Below are positions 42,002 to 51,500 of a stretch of 64,000 nt of DNA, piece by piece. Position numbers and translations under genes: made by a program. The notes under the pieces are model-generated. The model was not told where the DNA came from. It was given only the letters and a program-made list of their open reading frames with translations, and made no database searches. The DNA is from Desulfurivibrionaceae bacterium. GTDB taxonomy: Bacteria; Desulfobacterota; Desulfobulbia; Desulfobulbales; VMSU01. Each line of letters opens with the position of its first letter. Positions within the stretch are counted from its first letter, which is position 1. The stretch covers positions 124,001 through 188,000 of the forward strand of contig JAQYVV010000003.1 of assembly GCA_030145275.1 (NCBI GenBank), given 5' to 3'.

Positions 42002-43459
42002 TTATAGGGTCGGATATTTGGGCTGCAAATCCAGCTGTTGTTCAAGGTTGTAGGCTGCCTTAAAAAGTTTTTCTTCTTCAAAATGGGATGCTTGTATCTG
42101 GAAGCCGATGGGCAGACCTTTTGAACTGAAGCCGCATGGTACGGATATGCCCGGCAGGCCGGCCAGGTTCGTGGAAATGGTCAGGACGTCGGAAAGGTAC
42201 ATGCTGAGGGGGTCAGCAATTTTTTCGCCAAGCTTCCATGCTGGCCCTGGTGTGACTGGCGAGACCAGAATGTCGCATTGGCTGAATGCTTTTTGGTAAT
42301 CTTCCACAATGAGGGTGCGGACCTGGGAGGCTTTTTTGTAATAGGCATCATAATAGCCGGACGATAGGGCGTAGGTGCCAATAATAATCCGGCGCTTCAC
42401 CTCATCCCCAAATCCTTGGGAGCGGGTTTTGCTATACATTTCTGCTAAGGATTCGCTCTCTTTTTCTCGAAAACCGTATTTGACCCCGTCGTAGCGGGCC
42501 AGGTTGGAACTGGCCTCTGCCGGGGCAATAATATAGTAGGCTGCAACGCCATACTCAGTATGCGGCAGGGAGAGGTCAACGACCTCGCCACCCGCACCCT
42601 GCAGGAGCTTGATGCCGTTGTCCACGGCTGCCCTTACTTCGGGATCCAAGGCATCGGTAAAATACTCTTTGGGGATGCCTATTTTCATGCCTTGTAGGCC
42701 ATCTGTGAGGGCAGCCGTGTAATCCGGCATCTCTTTGTTGATCGAGGTTGAATCTTTTGGGTCGTAGCCGCCAATGGCATTGAGCATAATTGCCGAGTCC
42801 CGTACATCTTTTGACAGTGGGCCGATCTGGTCGAGTGATGAGGCAAAAGCCAGGAGACCAAAGCGAGAGACCCTGCCATAGGTAGGCTTTAAGCCAACAA
42901 CGCTGCAATGGGAAGCGGGTTGTCGCACCGAACCACCGGTGTCGGACCCTAAGGATGCTATGCACTCAGAGGCTGCCACAGAAGCGGCAGAGCCACCACT
43001 TGAGCCTCCGCAAATATGTTCGAGGTTCCATGGGTTTTTGGGAATGCCAAAAGCACAATTTTCGTTTGAAGATCCCATGGCAAACTCATCCATGCTCACC
43101 TTGCCAAGAATGACTGCGCCCTGTTCTTTTAGTTTTGCAATAACGGTAGCATCGTACGGCGGCACGAATGGTTCCAGAATTTTGGAACCGCCGGTGGTTT
43201 TGAGGCCCTTGGTGCAGATAGCATCCTTGATGGATAAGGGAATGCCGCAGAGGCCGCCACCTTCCCCGGCTGCAATCTTCTCATCTGCTCGTTTTGCGGC
43301 CAGCTGCGCATTTTCGCGATCCAGGGTAATATAGGCAGAAATTTTCCCTTCCACCTGATCAATACGATCAAAAACCGCAGCAGTAAGCTCAACAGATGAA
43401 ATATCACCTTCTGTAAGCATTTTCTCTAAAGAATGAATTGGTAAATTATATAACTCCAT
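42002..43459 (-). CDS. gatA: Asp-tRNA(Asn)/Glu-tRNA(Gln) amidotransferase subunit A
   Basis: The 485-residue amidase has the Ser-cisSer-Lys triad region: SIKDAICTKG (Lys), GGSSGGSAASVAA (cis-Ser) and SDTGGSVRQPAS (nucleophile Ser). It produces ammonia from glutamine for transamidation of misacylated tRNAs with GatB and GatC. The start at 43459 has GAGG 9 bases upstream; the longer frame adds 11 residues without support. gatC lies 265 bases upstream with two inverted repeats in between; gatB is not in the window. Confidence 0.95.
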   Translation of the reverse strand: MELYNLPIHSLEKMLTEGDISSVELTAAVFDRIDQVEGKISAYITLDRENAQLAAKRADEKIAAGEGGGLCGIPLSIKDAICTKGLKTTGGSKILEPFVPPYDATVIAKLKEQGAVILGKVSMDEFAMGSSNENCAFGIPKNPWNLEHICGGSSGGSAASVAASECIASLGSDTGGSVRQPASHCSVVGLKPTYGRVSRFGLLAFASSLDQIGPLSKDVRDSAIMLNAIGGYDPKDSTSINKEMPDYTAALTDGLQGMKIGIPKEYFTDALDPEVRAAVDNGIKLLQGAGGEVVDLSLPHTEYGVAAYYIIAPAEASSNLARYDGVKYGFREKESESLAEMYSKTRSQGFGDEVKRRIIIGTYALSSGYYDAYYKKASQVRTLIVEDYQKAFSQCDILVSPVTPGPAWKLGEKIADPLSMYLSDVLTISTNLAGLPGISVPCGFSSKGLPIGFQIQASHFEEEKLFKAAYNLEQQLDLQPKYPTL

Positions 43460-43512
43460 CAGGTCCTCTTGTGTGCAAAGCTTGTTTGGCACGTTTGCAG
43501 CTATAATTATCA

Positions 43513-43620
43513 GTTAGTTATTAACAGTTGATTATTGACAATTTGTTTTGAATATGTGACGCCTGTGTTTCCTAACCGACTGGAATAATAATCAATAATC
43601 AATGGCTAATTGTCAATTGG
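43513..43620. repeat. gene-less inverted-repeat element related to the 11331-11757 box
   Basis: TAACAGTTGATTATTGAC on the left and AATAATCAATAATCAATGG with CTAATTGTCAATT on the right resemble the arms that enclose the four-helix-bundle gene at 11356. Here the arms are only about 50 bases apart with no ORF, as in a non-autonomous derivative. It lies in the gatC-gatA gap. Confidence 0.65.
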
Positions 43621-43660
43621 CACGAGTCTCAGGTAATGTGCAGTCCTAGCACCAAGTTCC

Positions 43661-43713
43661 TGGTCCCAAAACTATACAATATCGAATATAAGTAATTCGA
43701 AAAGTTGGGACCA
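43661..43713. repeat. small inverted repeat in the gatC-gatA gap
   Basis: GGTCCCAAAACT (43662-43673) and AGTTGGGACC (43704-43713) pair. It lies 11 bases after the gatC stop and may be a terminator or processing site that uncouples gatC from gatA. Confidence 0.6.
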
Positions 43714-43724
43714 ACACATAGAAT

Positions 43725-44009
43725 TTAAATGACTTTTGGTACTACAAATGCCTCGCCGTTTTGGAGCGGCCCATTTTTCAAGGCCTCTTCCCGGGGCAGG
43801 GATTCGGTAACGATGTCCTCTCGAAAGGCATTGTAAATTGACAGGGCATGGGTTGTCGGCTTAACTCCTTCTGTCTCAATTTCGCTAAGTTTATCCACAT
43901 ATCCCAGGATTCCGTCCAACTGCCCGGCCATACTTTCTATTTCGGCACTGCTCAATTCCAGGCGTGCAAGTTTAGCAACATGCCTGATCTCGTCATGACT
44001 TATTTTCAT
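43725..44009 (-). CDS. gatC: Asp-tRNA(Asn)/Glu-tRNA(Gln) amidotransferase subunit C
   Basis: The 94-residue protein has the GatC pattern: ISHDEIRHVAKLARLELSSAEI, LDGILGYVDKLSEIETEGVKPTTHA and LREEALKNGP-like REEALKNGPLQNGEAFVVPKVI. It stabilises the GatA-GatB heterodimer. It begins 1 base after the HD-GYP gene stop on the same strand, so it may be in that transcript, with gatA reached only by readthrough of the 265-base gap. Confidence 0.95.
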   Translation of the reverse strand: MKISHDEIRHVAKLARLELSSAEIESMAGQLDGILGYVDKLSEIETEGVKPTTHALSIYNAFREDIVTESLPREEALKNGPLQNGEAFVVPKVI

Positions 44010-44010
44010 T

Positions 44011-45063
44011 TTATGTCCTTTCCGAAGGGTCTTTTAATACATGGATAAAATGTTTGACAATCTCAGGGTCAAATTGACTCCCTGAACAGCGGATGAGTTC
44101 GTTGATTGCTTCATCCATGCTTTTGTTGATTTTATAACTCCTTTTGGAGGTCATGGCATCGTAGCTGTCTGCGACTATGAGGATTTTGGTTAAAATGTCC
44201 AGATCCTTGCCACTTCTACTTTCCGGATACCCGGTCCCGTCCATCCGTTCATGGTGGTATTTAATAATTTCCGCCTCTTTTTTCAGGAATTTCAAAGGGG
44301 AAACAATAGCAAAACCTATTTCCGGATGTCTTTTGACATTACTCCACTCCTCTGAGGTTAGGGGACCAGGTTTCTGAATGCAGCTAACATCTATGACCAG
44401 CTTACCGATGTCGTGTATTTGGCAGGCTCTGGCCAGGGTTTGCAAGTCTTCGTCGGGAAGATTGAGAGCCCTGCCAATCATTTGACTGTAATTGGTCACC
44501 CTTTTTGTGTGTCCTGCTGTGTACAGGTCCTTTTCCTCTAGGGCAACTTGCAGGGTGGTTATCATGTTCAGAGTTGTTTCTTCCAGCTGATGACTGTAAT
44601 TGTCCAGAAGGATATTTTTATTCCTGATATCTTCTGTTTTTCTCTCGACTTCAATCTGTAGATTTTCTTCAAACGCCTTGCTCATAAGAACATACATGCG
44701 TTTTTCGATAGCCCGTTTAATTTTTATGGAGAAAATTTCCAGGTCATTAATTGGCTTGGTGAGAAAATCATAGGCGCCAAGATTTATGGCCTGCACTGCG
44801 TAGTCCATGGAACCAGCGCCAGTCAGAAAAATAACGGGAATGTCATATCCGAGTTCGTTGAGTTTTTCCAGGGTCTGAAAGCCATCCATGCCCGGCATGT
44901 TAATATCAAGGATGATCGTGCTGAAGGTATTGTCAACGGCGTCGATTACCTCTTGCCCGTCTGAGACGGCAGTCACCTCATGACCGAAAATCTCAAGGAT
45001 TTTGTGGACGGCTTCCCGGACAAACTGATCATCATCTGCAATAAGTATTTTTGTTTCTGACAT
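44011..45063 (-). CDS. response regulator with HD-GYP domain (putative c-di-GMP phosphodiesterase)
   Basis: The N-terminal receiver domain (about 1-120) has ILIADDD, the phosphorylation site LDINMPGMDG and FLTKPI. A linking coiled region (about 130-170) leads to an HD-GYP domain with AGHTKRVTNYS, HDIGKLVID, RHPEIGFAIV and the HHERMDGTGYP signature (GYP intact). These enzymes hydrolyse c-di-GMP. The start at 45063 is chosen because it opens exactly at the receiver (SETKILIADDD); a longer frame lacks an RBS. The HDAC-like gene precedes it by 10 bases and gatC follows by 1 base. Confidence 0.92.
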   Translation of the reverse strand: MSETKILIADDDQFVREAVHKILEIFGHEVTAVSDGQEVIDAVDNTFSTIILDINMPGMDGFQTLEKLNELGYDIPVIFLTGAGSMDYAVQAINLGAYDFLTKPINDLEIFSIKIKRAIEKRMYVLMSKAFEENLQIEVERKTEDIRNKNILLDNYSHQLEETTLNMITTLQVALEEKDLYTAGHTKRVTNYSQMIGRALNLPDEDLQTLARACQIHDIGKLVIDVSCIQKPGPLTSEEWSNVKRHPEIGFAIVSPLKFLKKEAEIIKYHHERMDGTGYPESRSGKDLDILTKILIVADSYDAMTSKRSYKINKSMDEAINELIRCSGSQFDPEIVKHFIHVLKDPSERT

Positions 45064-45073
45064 AGTCGTTACT

Positions 45074-46117
45074 CTATATCTTCCAGAACCGTTTTGCAAT
45101 ATCTCCGGCCTCTTCGAGGCCAGGAACGGGCACGGAAGTGGTGGTTAAATCCAGAACATCCTTATCGTTTAGTTGACTGTGGCCCAGCATTTCCGCTAAA
45201 ACGGCAAGGGTTCCTTCTCTTAGACCGTTTAAATCGTATCCCCCTTCCAAGGAAGCCAAAAATCGTCCCTGGCAGAGTTCCAAGGCAAGATCAAGCAAGA
45301 CCTTGGTCATATAGGAAAAGCCTTTTGGGGTCACTCTCATTCCGCCGAGAGGATCATTTTGATGAGTGTCGAAACCGGCGGAAAGTATGATAAGCTGGGG
45401 CTTATACTCACGGGCAATCGGGCTCAGGTACTGGTTAAATATGGTGGCAAAAGCATGGTCTCCCTGGCCGGCAAGCATGGGCATGTTGACCGTGTATCCC
45501 TCTCCAGCCCCTGTACCGACTTCATAGGCGGCTCCGGTACCGGGGTAATAAGGATACTGGTGGGTGGAAAAGTACAAAACCTTATCTGTATCATAAAAAG
45601 AGTTTTGGGTCCCATTGCCGTGGTGCAGATCCCAATCGACGATGAGAATTCTTTCAAGGTTCAGTTTTTGTATGGCGTACTGGGCCGCAATTGCAACATT
45701 GTTAAAGAGACAAAAACCCATGGCCCGGTCATTTTCGGCATGATGCCCGGGAGGACGGACGAGGCAGAAACCGTTGTCGATTTCGCCTGCTAACACCATT
45801 TTCGTACAGTCGACTACGGCGCCTGCGGCAAGGCATGCGGCATCAAATGAGAGGGGCGAGGTCTGGGTGTCAGGATCCAGGCTTACCTGGTCTTTGCCGG
45901 CAGTTGCTGCTACACGCTCGACGTATTTCTTGCTATGATTGAGGCAGAGAGTCTCCTGGGAAGCGGCAGAAAATTCGGGGTATATTAGTTGCTTGCCGAT
46001 GGCTTCTGTTGCCAGGGCATCATAAATAGTTAGCAGGCGGCTGGCCGATTCAACATGACTGAAACCAGCCATGTGTTCCAGAAAAAGGGCATCTTTAAAA
46101 ACGGCTGTTTTTTTCAT
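45074..46117 (-). CDS. histone-deacetylase-family zinc hydrolase
   Basis: The 347-residue protein has the class II-type HDAC pattern: GFCLVRPPGHHAEN, VDWDLHHGNGTQNSFY with the zinc-binding Asp and His, SAGFDTHQNDPLGG (second Asp) and a Gly-rich end LASLEGGYDL. Bacterial homologues are acetoin utilisation-like AcuC, acetylpolyamine amidohydrolases or protein deacetylases; the substrate here is unknown. The gene lies 10 bases before an HD-GYP response regulator, a pairing that might link acetylation to c-di-GMP. Confidence 0.9.
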   Translation of the reverse strand: MKKTAVFKDALFLEHMAGFSHVESASRLLTIYDALATEAIGKQLIYPEFSAASQETLCLNHSKKYVERVAATAGKDQVSLDPDTQTSPLSFDAACLAAGAVVDCTKMVLAGEIDNGFCLVRPPGHHAENDRAMGFCLFNNVAIAAQYAIQKLNLERILIVDWDLHHGNGTQNSFYDTDKVLYFSTHQYPYYPGTGAAYEVGTGAGEGYTVNMPMLAGQGDHAFATIFNQYLSPIAREYKPQLIILSAGFDTHQNDPLGGMRVTPKGFSYMTKVLLDLALELCQGRFLASLEGGYDLNGLREGTLAVLAEMLGHSQLNDKDVLDLTTTSVPVPGLEEAGDIAKRFWKI

Positions 46118-46178
46118 GGTTCTTTATCCTAATGTAACTATTCAGGTAGGGCCAAAAACTGGGCACAACCACCGAATT

Positions 46179-46285
46179 GTAACTTTTTAGATGTGCCCCA
46201 GGTGTGTGTGAACAGGACTTTCAGCTATACATCAGTATGCTGGAAGGCCTGTTCGCGCGCAGATGGGGTGCAGCTGAACAGTTAC
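46179..46285. repeat. family B palindromic element, copy 4
   Basis: It starts GTAACTTTTTAGATGTGCC and ends GGGTGCAGCTGAACAGTTAC. Inner arms GTGAACAGGACTTTCAGC and GCTGGAAGGCCTGTTC pair. Length 107, the same as other full-size copies. It lies between the HDAC-like and folate cyclo-ligase genes. Confidence 0.85.
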
Positions 46286-46869
46286 ATCCTAATGATCCTT
46301 TCTTCCGTAACCAGATAGTCAAGGGGCTGGTCGTGGTCCATTACCGGGACCTGATCGACAATCTGTAGCTCAAAGGCAAGTCCAATGCGCAGGGCATTTG
46401 GAGCACTTTGGGCCAGAAAACGGTCATAGTAGCCGCCGCCATATCCCAGCCTTCCACCTTTGAGGTCAAAAACACTGCCTGGAAGCAGAACTACATCGAT
46501 GGAGCCGGGATCACTTTTTTTAGTTTGTGCAACAATGGGCTCTGGGATTGAGCAGTAACCCGGAGCAAGATCTTTACAAGGGTCGGTAATTTCGTATGCT
46601 TCAAGACCTTTTCCGGGGATGGTTAAAGGTACGCAAACTTTGTGTCCCTGTGAAAGCCGTTCTTTGATGATCTCCTGCGTTGCAAGTTCACTCCGGTAAC
46701 TAACATAGCAGAAAAGATTGTCTGCCTGTTGAAACTCTTCTACCCGGAGCAGAAGTTTATGGGCGTTTCTGCTTTTGATCTTCAGATCGACTGGCTGTTG
46801 CTTGCCGCGCGCCGATAGAACCAGTTTTCTTAGCTTGGTTCGCTTTTCCTTGATATTTTTTTCGATCAT
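46282..46869 (-). CDS. 5-formyltetrahydrofolate cyclo-ligase
   Basis: The 195-residue protein has the YgfA/MTHFS signature: LPGSVFDLKGGRLGYGGGYYDRFL and the earlier VCVPLTIPGKGLEAYEI. It converts 5-formyl-THF to methenyl-THF at the expense of ATP. A 6S RNA gene often precedes it in other proteobacteria; instead a 186-bp imperfect palindrome is upstream here. The ATG at 46869 is preferred over a TTG two codons upstream. The stop abuts family-B copy 4. Confidence 0.9.
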   Translation of the reverse strand: MIEKNIKEKRTKLRKLVLSARGKQQPVDLKIKSRNAHKLLLRVEEFQQADNLFCYVSYRSELATQEIIKERLSQGHKVCVPLTIPGKGLEAYEITDPCKDLAPGYCSIPEPIVAQTKKSDPGSIDVVLLPGSVFDLKGGRLGYGGGYYDRFLAQSAPNALRIGLAFELQIVDQVPVMDHDQPLDYLVTEERIIRM

Positions 46870-46894
46870 TTCCAAAATGCAGGTGGCGTTATGT

Positions 46895-47080
46895 CTAAGG
46901 GCTCGCGCAAAAATAATTTCACATTTTGAGGCGCAACTGCAACATATCTTAAGCCGATTTTCAAGCGCGAAATCCTCAACGTAGCCCTGCTACGTCTGCG
47001 GTTTCACTCAATCAAATCGACTTAATCTATGTCACATTTACACCTCAATTCTGCGAAGTTATTTATGAGCGAACCCTAAG
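46895..47080. repeat. family D long imperfect palindrome (186 bp)
   Basis: The left arm begins CTAAGGGCTCGCGCAAAAAT and the right arm ends with its complement near ATGAGCGAACCCTAAG; the two 66-base arms match at about 80 percent by eye. A small GTAGCCCTGCTAC hairpin is at the centre. The structure suggests a folded RNA or cruciform. No second copy was noticed in the window. Confidence 0.75.
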
Positions 47081-47143
47081 TCCGAGAGACTACTTTGGGT
47101 ATAAATTACAGAGATTGTCAAATATAACCTCCGAGAGGATACA

Positions 47144-47532
47144 CTAATCCGGATAAACCGGAAATAAGTGCCTTAACAGTGGTCTGCAACATATTGGGAT
47201 CATTGTTCTTTTTTTAGTGCCTTAGCACTGAATTTCTGCCACTCAGTTCAGTACCCACTCGGAGTCTGACGCTTACCTGTGGGGTGTTGGAATGCTCGAA
47301 GTCTTCGCTTATCCGAAGTCTTCGCTTATCCGAAGTCTTCGCTTATCTGTTTTTTGGTTAGCGATCAATTAAGTACACCCAAGATTGCATACCCCCTGAG
47401 TCCGTAAGCGTTTCAGGGGCACCCTGATGTGCGTGAATCCCCCCTGTATATCAAGGGTTTCGATCACGTGTAGCGGGGTGTTCATGGAGCGCTTACGTTT
47501 TTTGTAACAGGATTTCAGTTATAAGGCACTAA
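47144..47532 (-). repeat. composite family A locus with nested repeats
   Basis: The locus starts CTAATCCGGATAAACCGG and ends with CAGTTATAAGGCACTAA, so it is a family-A element on the minus strand. Inside lie a second family-A start (TAGTGCCTTAGCACTG at 47215), the short motif CGGAGTCTGACGCTTACC, a perfect 17-bp triplicate CGAAGTCTTCGCTTATC at 47297-47347, and the repeat shared with 7886 (47358-47499). The 819-base gap between the cyclo-ligase and mutM is mostly filled by it and by family D. Confidence 0.8.
47358..47499 (+). repeat. dispersed repeat shared with 7886-7962 (long copy)
   Basis: GTTAGCGATCAATTAAG through GTCCGTAAGCGTTTC and GGGGCACCC matches the copy at 7886. The extra part includes CGTGAATCCCCCCTG and ends GCGCTTACGTT. 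It is nested in the composite family-A locus. Confidence 0.75.
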
Positions 47533-47688
47533 ATGTATGCGAAAATCTCAGATACACTTTATAATATACATTTTACTATCTGTCTATATTGAGCAATGAG
47601 ATGATTCGCTCTTGCGGGGAGAGGGGAATCCCCCCTCCATTTTGTTAGATTGTGCCGGTTCCGATCGGAAGGGAGTGATAAAAGAACA

Positions 47689-48513
47689 ATGCCTGAATTA
47701 CCCGAAGTGGAAGTGATCATGCGAGGAATTGCGCCTCATCTGGAGGGGCAAACAATAGAGGTAATTTCTTTCTCCGGCCTTAAGCTTCGCTTGCCAGTTC
47801 CCAGGTTGAAACTAAAAAATCTGATTTCTGGGGCCAAGGTCTGTGAAGTAGGCAGGCGGGCCAAATATGGAACGGTTTTTATGGATAATGGCGCTCTAAT
47901 GCTTATTCATTTGGGGATGACTGGGAAATTGGGGCTTTTCCCGGCCAAAAGCAGAAAGGTAAAGCATGATCATCTCTGTTTTGCCTTGGGAAATAGTACC
48001 GAAGTGCGCTTTAATGATGTGCGCAGGTTTGGATCCATTCAGGTTTTTGCTGCAAATGATCCTGAAAAAGAGAAATTCTTCGGGGCCTTAGGGCCGGAAC
48101 CTTTTACTGACGAATTTTCCGCCGGCTATCTTGAGAAATTGGCTAAAGGTAGAAAGCGGCCTGTCAAAAATTTTCTGATGGATGGCAGAGTGGTGGCTGG
48201 AATTGGCAATATTTACGCCAGTGAAATTCTTTTTGCCGCCGGAGTTGCTCCACTCAAGGAAGTTGGTTCTATCTCCCTTCATGTCTGGAAAAAAATTATT
48301 ACAGAAACCCGGGAAATACTTGCACGAGCGATTAAGGCGGGCGGAAGCACGATCTCTGATTTTGTTAACAGCAGCGGTGAGAAGGGATATTTCCAACTGA
48401 GCCTGAATGTATACGGGCGCGGGGGGAAGGAGTGCCCAAAATGCGGCAAAAGCATAATAAAGGCGGTTCAGGCTGGGCGAGCGACATTCTTTTGTGGTAA
48501 ATGTCAGAAATGA
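47689..48513 (+). CDS. mutM: formamidopyrimidine-DNA glycosylase (MutM/Fpg)
   Basis: The 274-residue protein starts MPELPEVEVIMRGI (the N-terminal Pro is the catalytic nucleophile), has the LMLIHLGMTGKL segment, the H2TH region (FLMDGRVVAGIGNIYASEILFAAG) and the C-terminal zinc finger (CPKC...FFCGKC). It removes 8-oxoguanine and Fapy lesions. The start is fixed by the required Pro after Met; a longer frame would be wrong. It converges on the hybrid kinase gene with 11 bases between the ends. Confidence 0.95.
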   Translation: MPELPEVEVIMRGIAPHLEGQTIEVISFSGLKLRLPVPRLKLKNLISGAKVCEVGRRAKYGTVFMDNGALMLIHLGMTGKLGLFPAKSRKVKHDHLCFALGNSTEVRFNDVRRFGSIQVFAANDPEKEKFFGALGPEPFTDEFSAGYLEKLAKGRKRPVKNFLMDGRVVAGIGNIYASEILFAAGVAPLKEVGSISLHVWKKIITETREILARAIKAGGSTISDFVNSSGEKGYFQLSLNVYGRGGKECPKCGKSIIKAVQAGRATFFCGKCQK

Positions 48514-48524
48514 TAAATTAACTG

Positions 48525-51500
48525 TCAACTGTCAGAAGCATCAGCAAACTTTGCGATTGTTTCCCAGAGAAGATCTATCTGGATAGGTTTTGAAACAATA
48601 GCATCACCGCCCGCTTCCAAAAAAACTTTGGAATTTTTTTCAACGTCCGTTCCTGTCACTGCAATAATCGGCACTTTGTGGCCCGTTGTCTCTTCTGCTT
48701 TTCTGATAAACTTGGTGGCTTCAATCCCATTGAGCAGAGGCATCTGCATGTCCATCAGGATCAGGTCAAAAGGATTTTCTTCTTTATAAAGTTCTATGGC
48801 TTCCTTGCCGTTGACAGCCAGGGTGACAAGAAAGCCTTTGTCTTCGAGAAGGGCCGTTGCCAGGGCTTGATTTATGGGATCATCTTCAGCCAGCAGGACG
48901 CGTTTACCTGATGTCTTAGCGCCTCTATCATCTTGTTTATCTTCAGAGACAGGGTGCCGTGTTGTTTTTACAGGCCCAGTCGGGCGGGGCTTTTCTGTAT
49001 TGGGGTTATCCTCGTAAAACTTCGTTGTCTCAATGTCATTTGAGGCAGCTGGCATAGTTATTTTGACAGTTGTTCCGGCAGCAGGAGATGAGGTCATGGT
49101 GATATCTCCATTCATGGTCTGGGCCATAAGTTTGGCACTGTAAGTTCCAAGACCGGTACCCTGATTTTTACCTGAGGTTACGTATTTTTCAAAAAATTTG
49201 TTATGAATTGCGGCCGGGACTTGGCCCTGATTGTGAATCTGAATCTCGGGTTGGGTTGAATTGTCAAGGTGTATGCTGATTGGTTGGGCCCAGGGGGACG
49301 ACTCCACTGCGTTTTTGAGTAGATTTGCCAGCATACTGTAGCAGAGTAGTTCTTCCCCTTGGACCAAGAAGGAGTACGTGCTGCCAGTCGGGGTACCGTT
49401 GAGGAAAACCTTTAGCTCACATTGGTTTTCCTGCATCTCGGACCAGAGTGCCTCGGTTATTTTAGTGAATATATTGAACAGGTCCACAGGAGCAGGGTTG
49501 TATAAGTAGGTGCCTTCCTCCATTTTATATAAGTCAAGGGAGCTGTTTAACATAGTCAGTAACTTGTAGCCTGCATCTTCAATGAGTTCGAGGCGTTCGG
49601 CCTGTTTGTCTGAGAGATTTTTTTCTTGTTTGATGAGATGGGGTAGATTGATAATGCCGTTTAGCGGGGTTTTCATGTCATGCCTGGACATTCGGGTCAT
49701 ATCTTCCCGTAGTTCTTCAATCTCTTTTTGTTTGGAGATATCCCGGTCATAAATCAGGATACCGGTGAATAATCCTGCTTTATCTCGAATGGTTGAGGCT
49801 TTACGCCAGACGGTTATAATATTGCCATCCGGTGTTTTTAGTTGAACCTCGCCTTCCATTTGCTCAATTTCCTGAATTTTTTTAAAATTGAGCAAGCAGC
49901 TTTCCGTGGATTCAGAGGTGTTGAAACTGGTAAAATGGTTTCCAATGAGTTCAGGCCTTGCTCTTTTGTAGACAGAGGCCAAAGATTGGTTGCAGTCTAT
50001 AATAACACCCTGATCGTTCAGAACGGCAATTCCATCGGGGGCTGAATCAAATAGGCGGCGATAGCGTTGTTCACTGGTTTTAAGCAGTTCCGCGTTCTTT
50101 TTTGCATGGGTTATGTCACGAAAGTCTTCTATTATGCCAATAAGGTCCCCATTTATATCATGAAAGGGTTTTGCAATAAGATGACAGATAATCATGCTGC
50201 CGTCGGCCCGTTTCTTCTCTGTCTCTATTTCAATGCGGCTATTATTTCTGATCACTGCGGCCATGGCACATTTTTTTGTGCCGCAGGTTTTGTCGGGGAA
50301 GATATCATAACAATTTTTGCCGACCAGGTTTTGAGGCTTAAAACCCAGCATCTTAAAGAAAGTATCGTTGACCCGTATTATTTTATGTTTGAGACTTATG
50401 ACCATCATGCCCCCGGCAGCTGTGTTAAAGATCTGGTCAAGTTCAAGGTGGGAACGTTTGATCTGCCGTTCAACTATTTGGCGCAGTTCTATCTCACTAT
50501 CTCTGGTTAAGATCATCTGGTGGAGATCGTCGGACATCTGCTTGAAAGAGCGCCCCAGGTCTCCTGTTTCATCTTTGGAGTCGGTCTCTATATCTTGGCC
50601 CCACTCTCCTTTGGCAAGACGCTGGGCAACGTGGGACAGTTTTAGGATAGGCTTTGAGATACTCCTGGCAATAGCCGCCGAGAGGAGAAGGCCGAGCAGG
50701 ATAACGATGCCGATTATGGTGCCAAACAGATTTTTCATCTTGTTTGGAACTGTCATAAATTGATCATAAGGTAGAGTTGCGGCAACAATAAGGTTGCTTC
50801 CTGTAACGGGAGCGTAGGCGCTAAAACCGTCTATTCCATGCCGGGTATCGCGCTGGAACAGGGTGGATTCTAGGGAAGATGCGCCATCTTGCAATTCTAG
50901 GGGCAGATTTACTTTTGTGAGGATAAGTTCCGGGTTGGCATGGGCGATGGTGGTCCCTTGCAAGTCGTAGAGTGCCAGAAAACCGCTTCCTTCAAAATGG
51001 AAGGATGAAAAGGTCGCAAAATGTTGCTTTAGCGAATGGACGGGAATCTGGGCCGAAATAATCCCGGCAAACTCTCCAAAAAGTTGGTTGTGGATGGTAA
51101 ATTCCAGGTAGGGTGGAGGCTGTTGTTTGCTGTCCGAGTGTATAGCTGGGCTGACAACTTGAAAGATTACTTGGTTCGGGTTATCAAGAGCCTTTTTGAT
51201 ATTTGTGGACATATTTCGTTCACCGGCAACCGTTTTTCCAGAAACCAGCTTGACCTCTTCAAAACCCTCCTCATTGATATAGGCAATGACGGGAAATTGG
51301 TCGGCAAAGGAACTTAAATATTGCCTGATGGGGCCGACATTAAAAGAGATAGAGTAAAATTCGACAGCTTCTGATTGTGAGATGAGGGTAATCTGGTCTT
51401 TAGAATCAGCAATCAGGTGCTCAAGGTTTCCGGCCCAGGTTAGGGCAATATACTCACACTTTTCCTGCTCCGTACTTGTAAGATAGGGGTAAATGATGAA

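Noticed and set aside
46870..47150. 6S RNA gene upstream of the folate cyclo-ligase
   Set aside because: The region is a long imperfect palindrome; it lacks the large single-stranded central bubble and the sequence features of 6S RNA that I can recognise. It is reported as a repeat with the RNA option open.
47297..47347. CRISPR-like tandem array (three 17-bp repeats)
   Set aside because: The three units are directly adjacent with no spacers, and the unit equals the nested short motif seen elsewhere. No cas genes are present.
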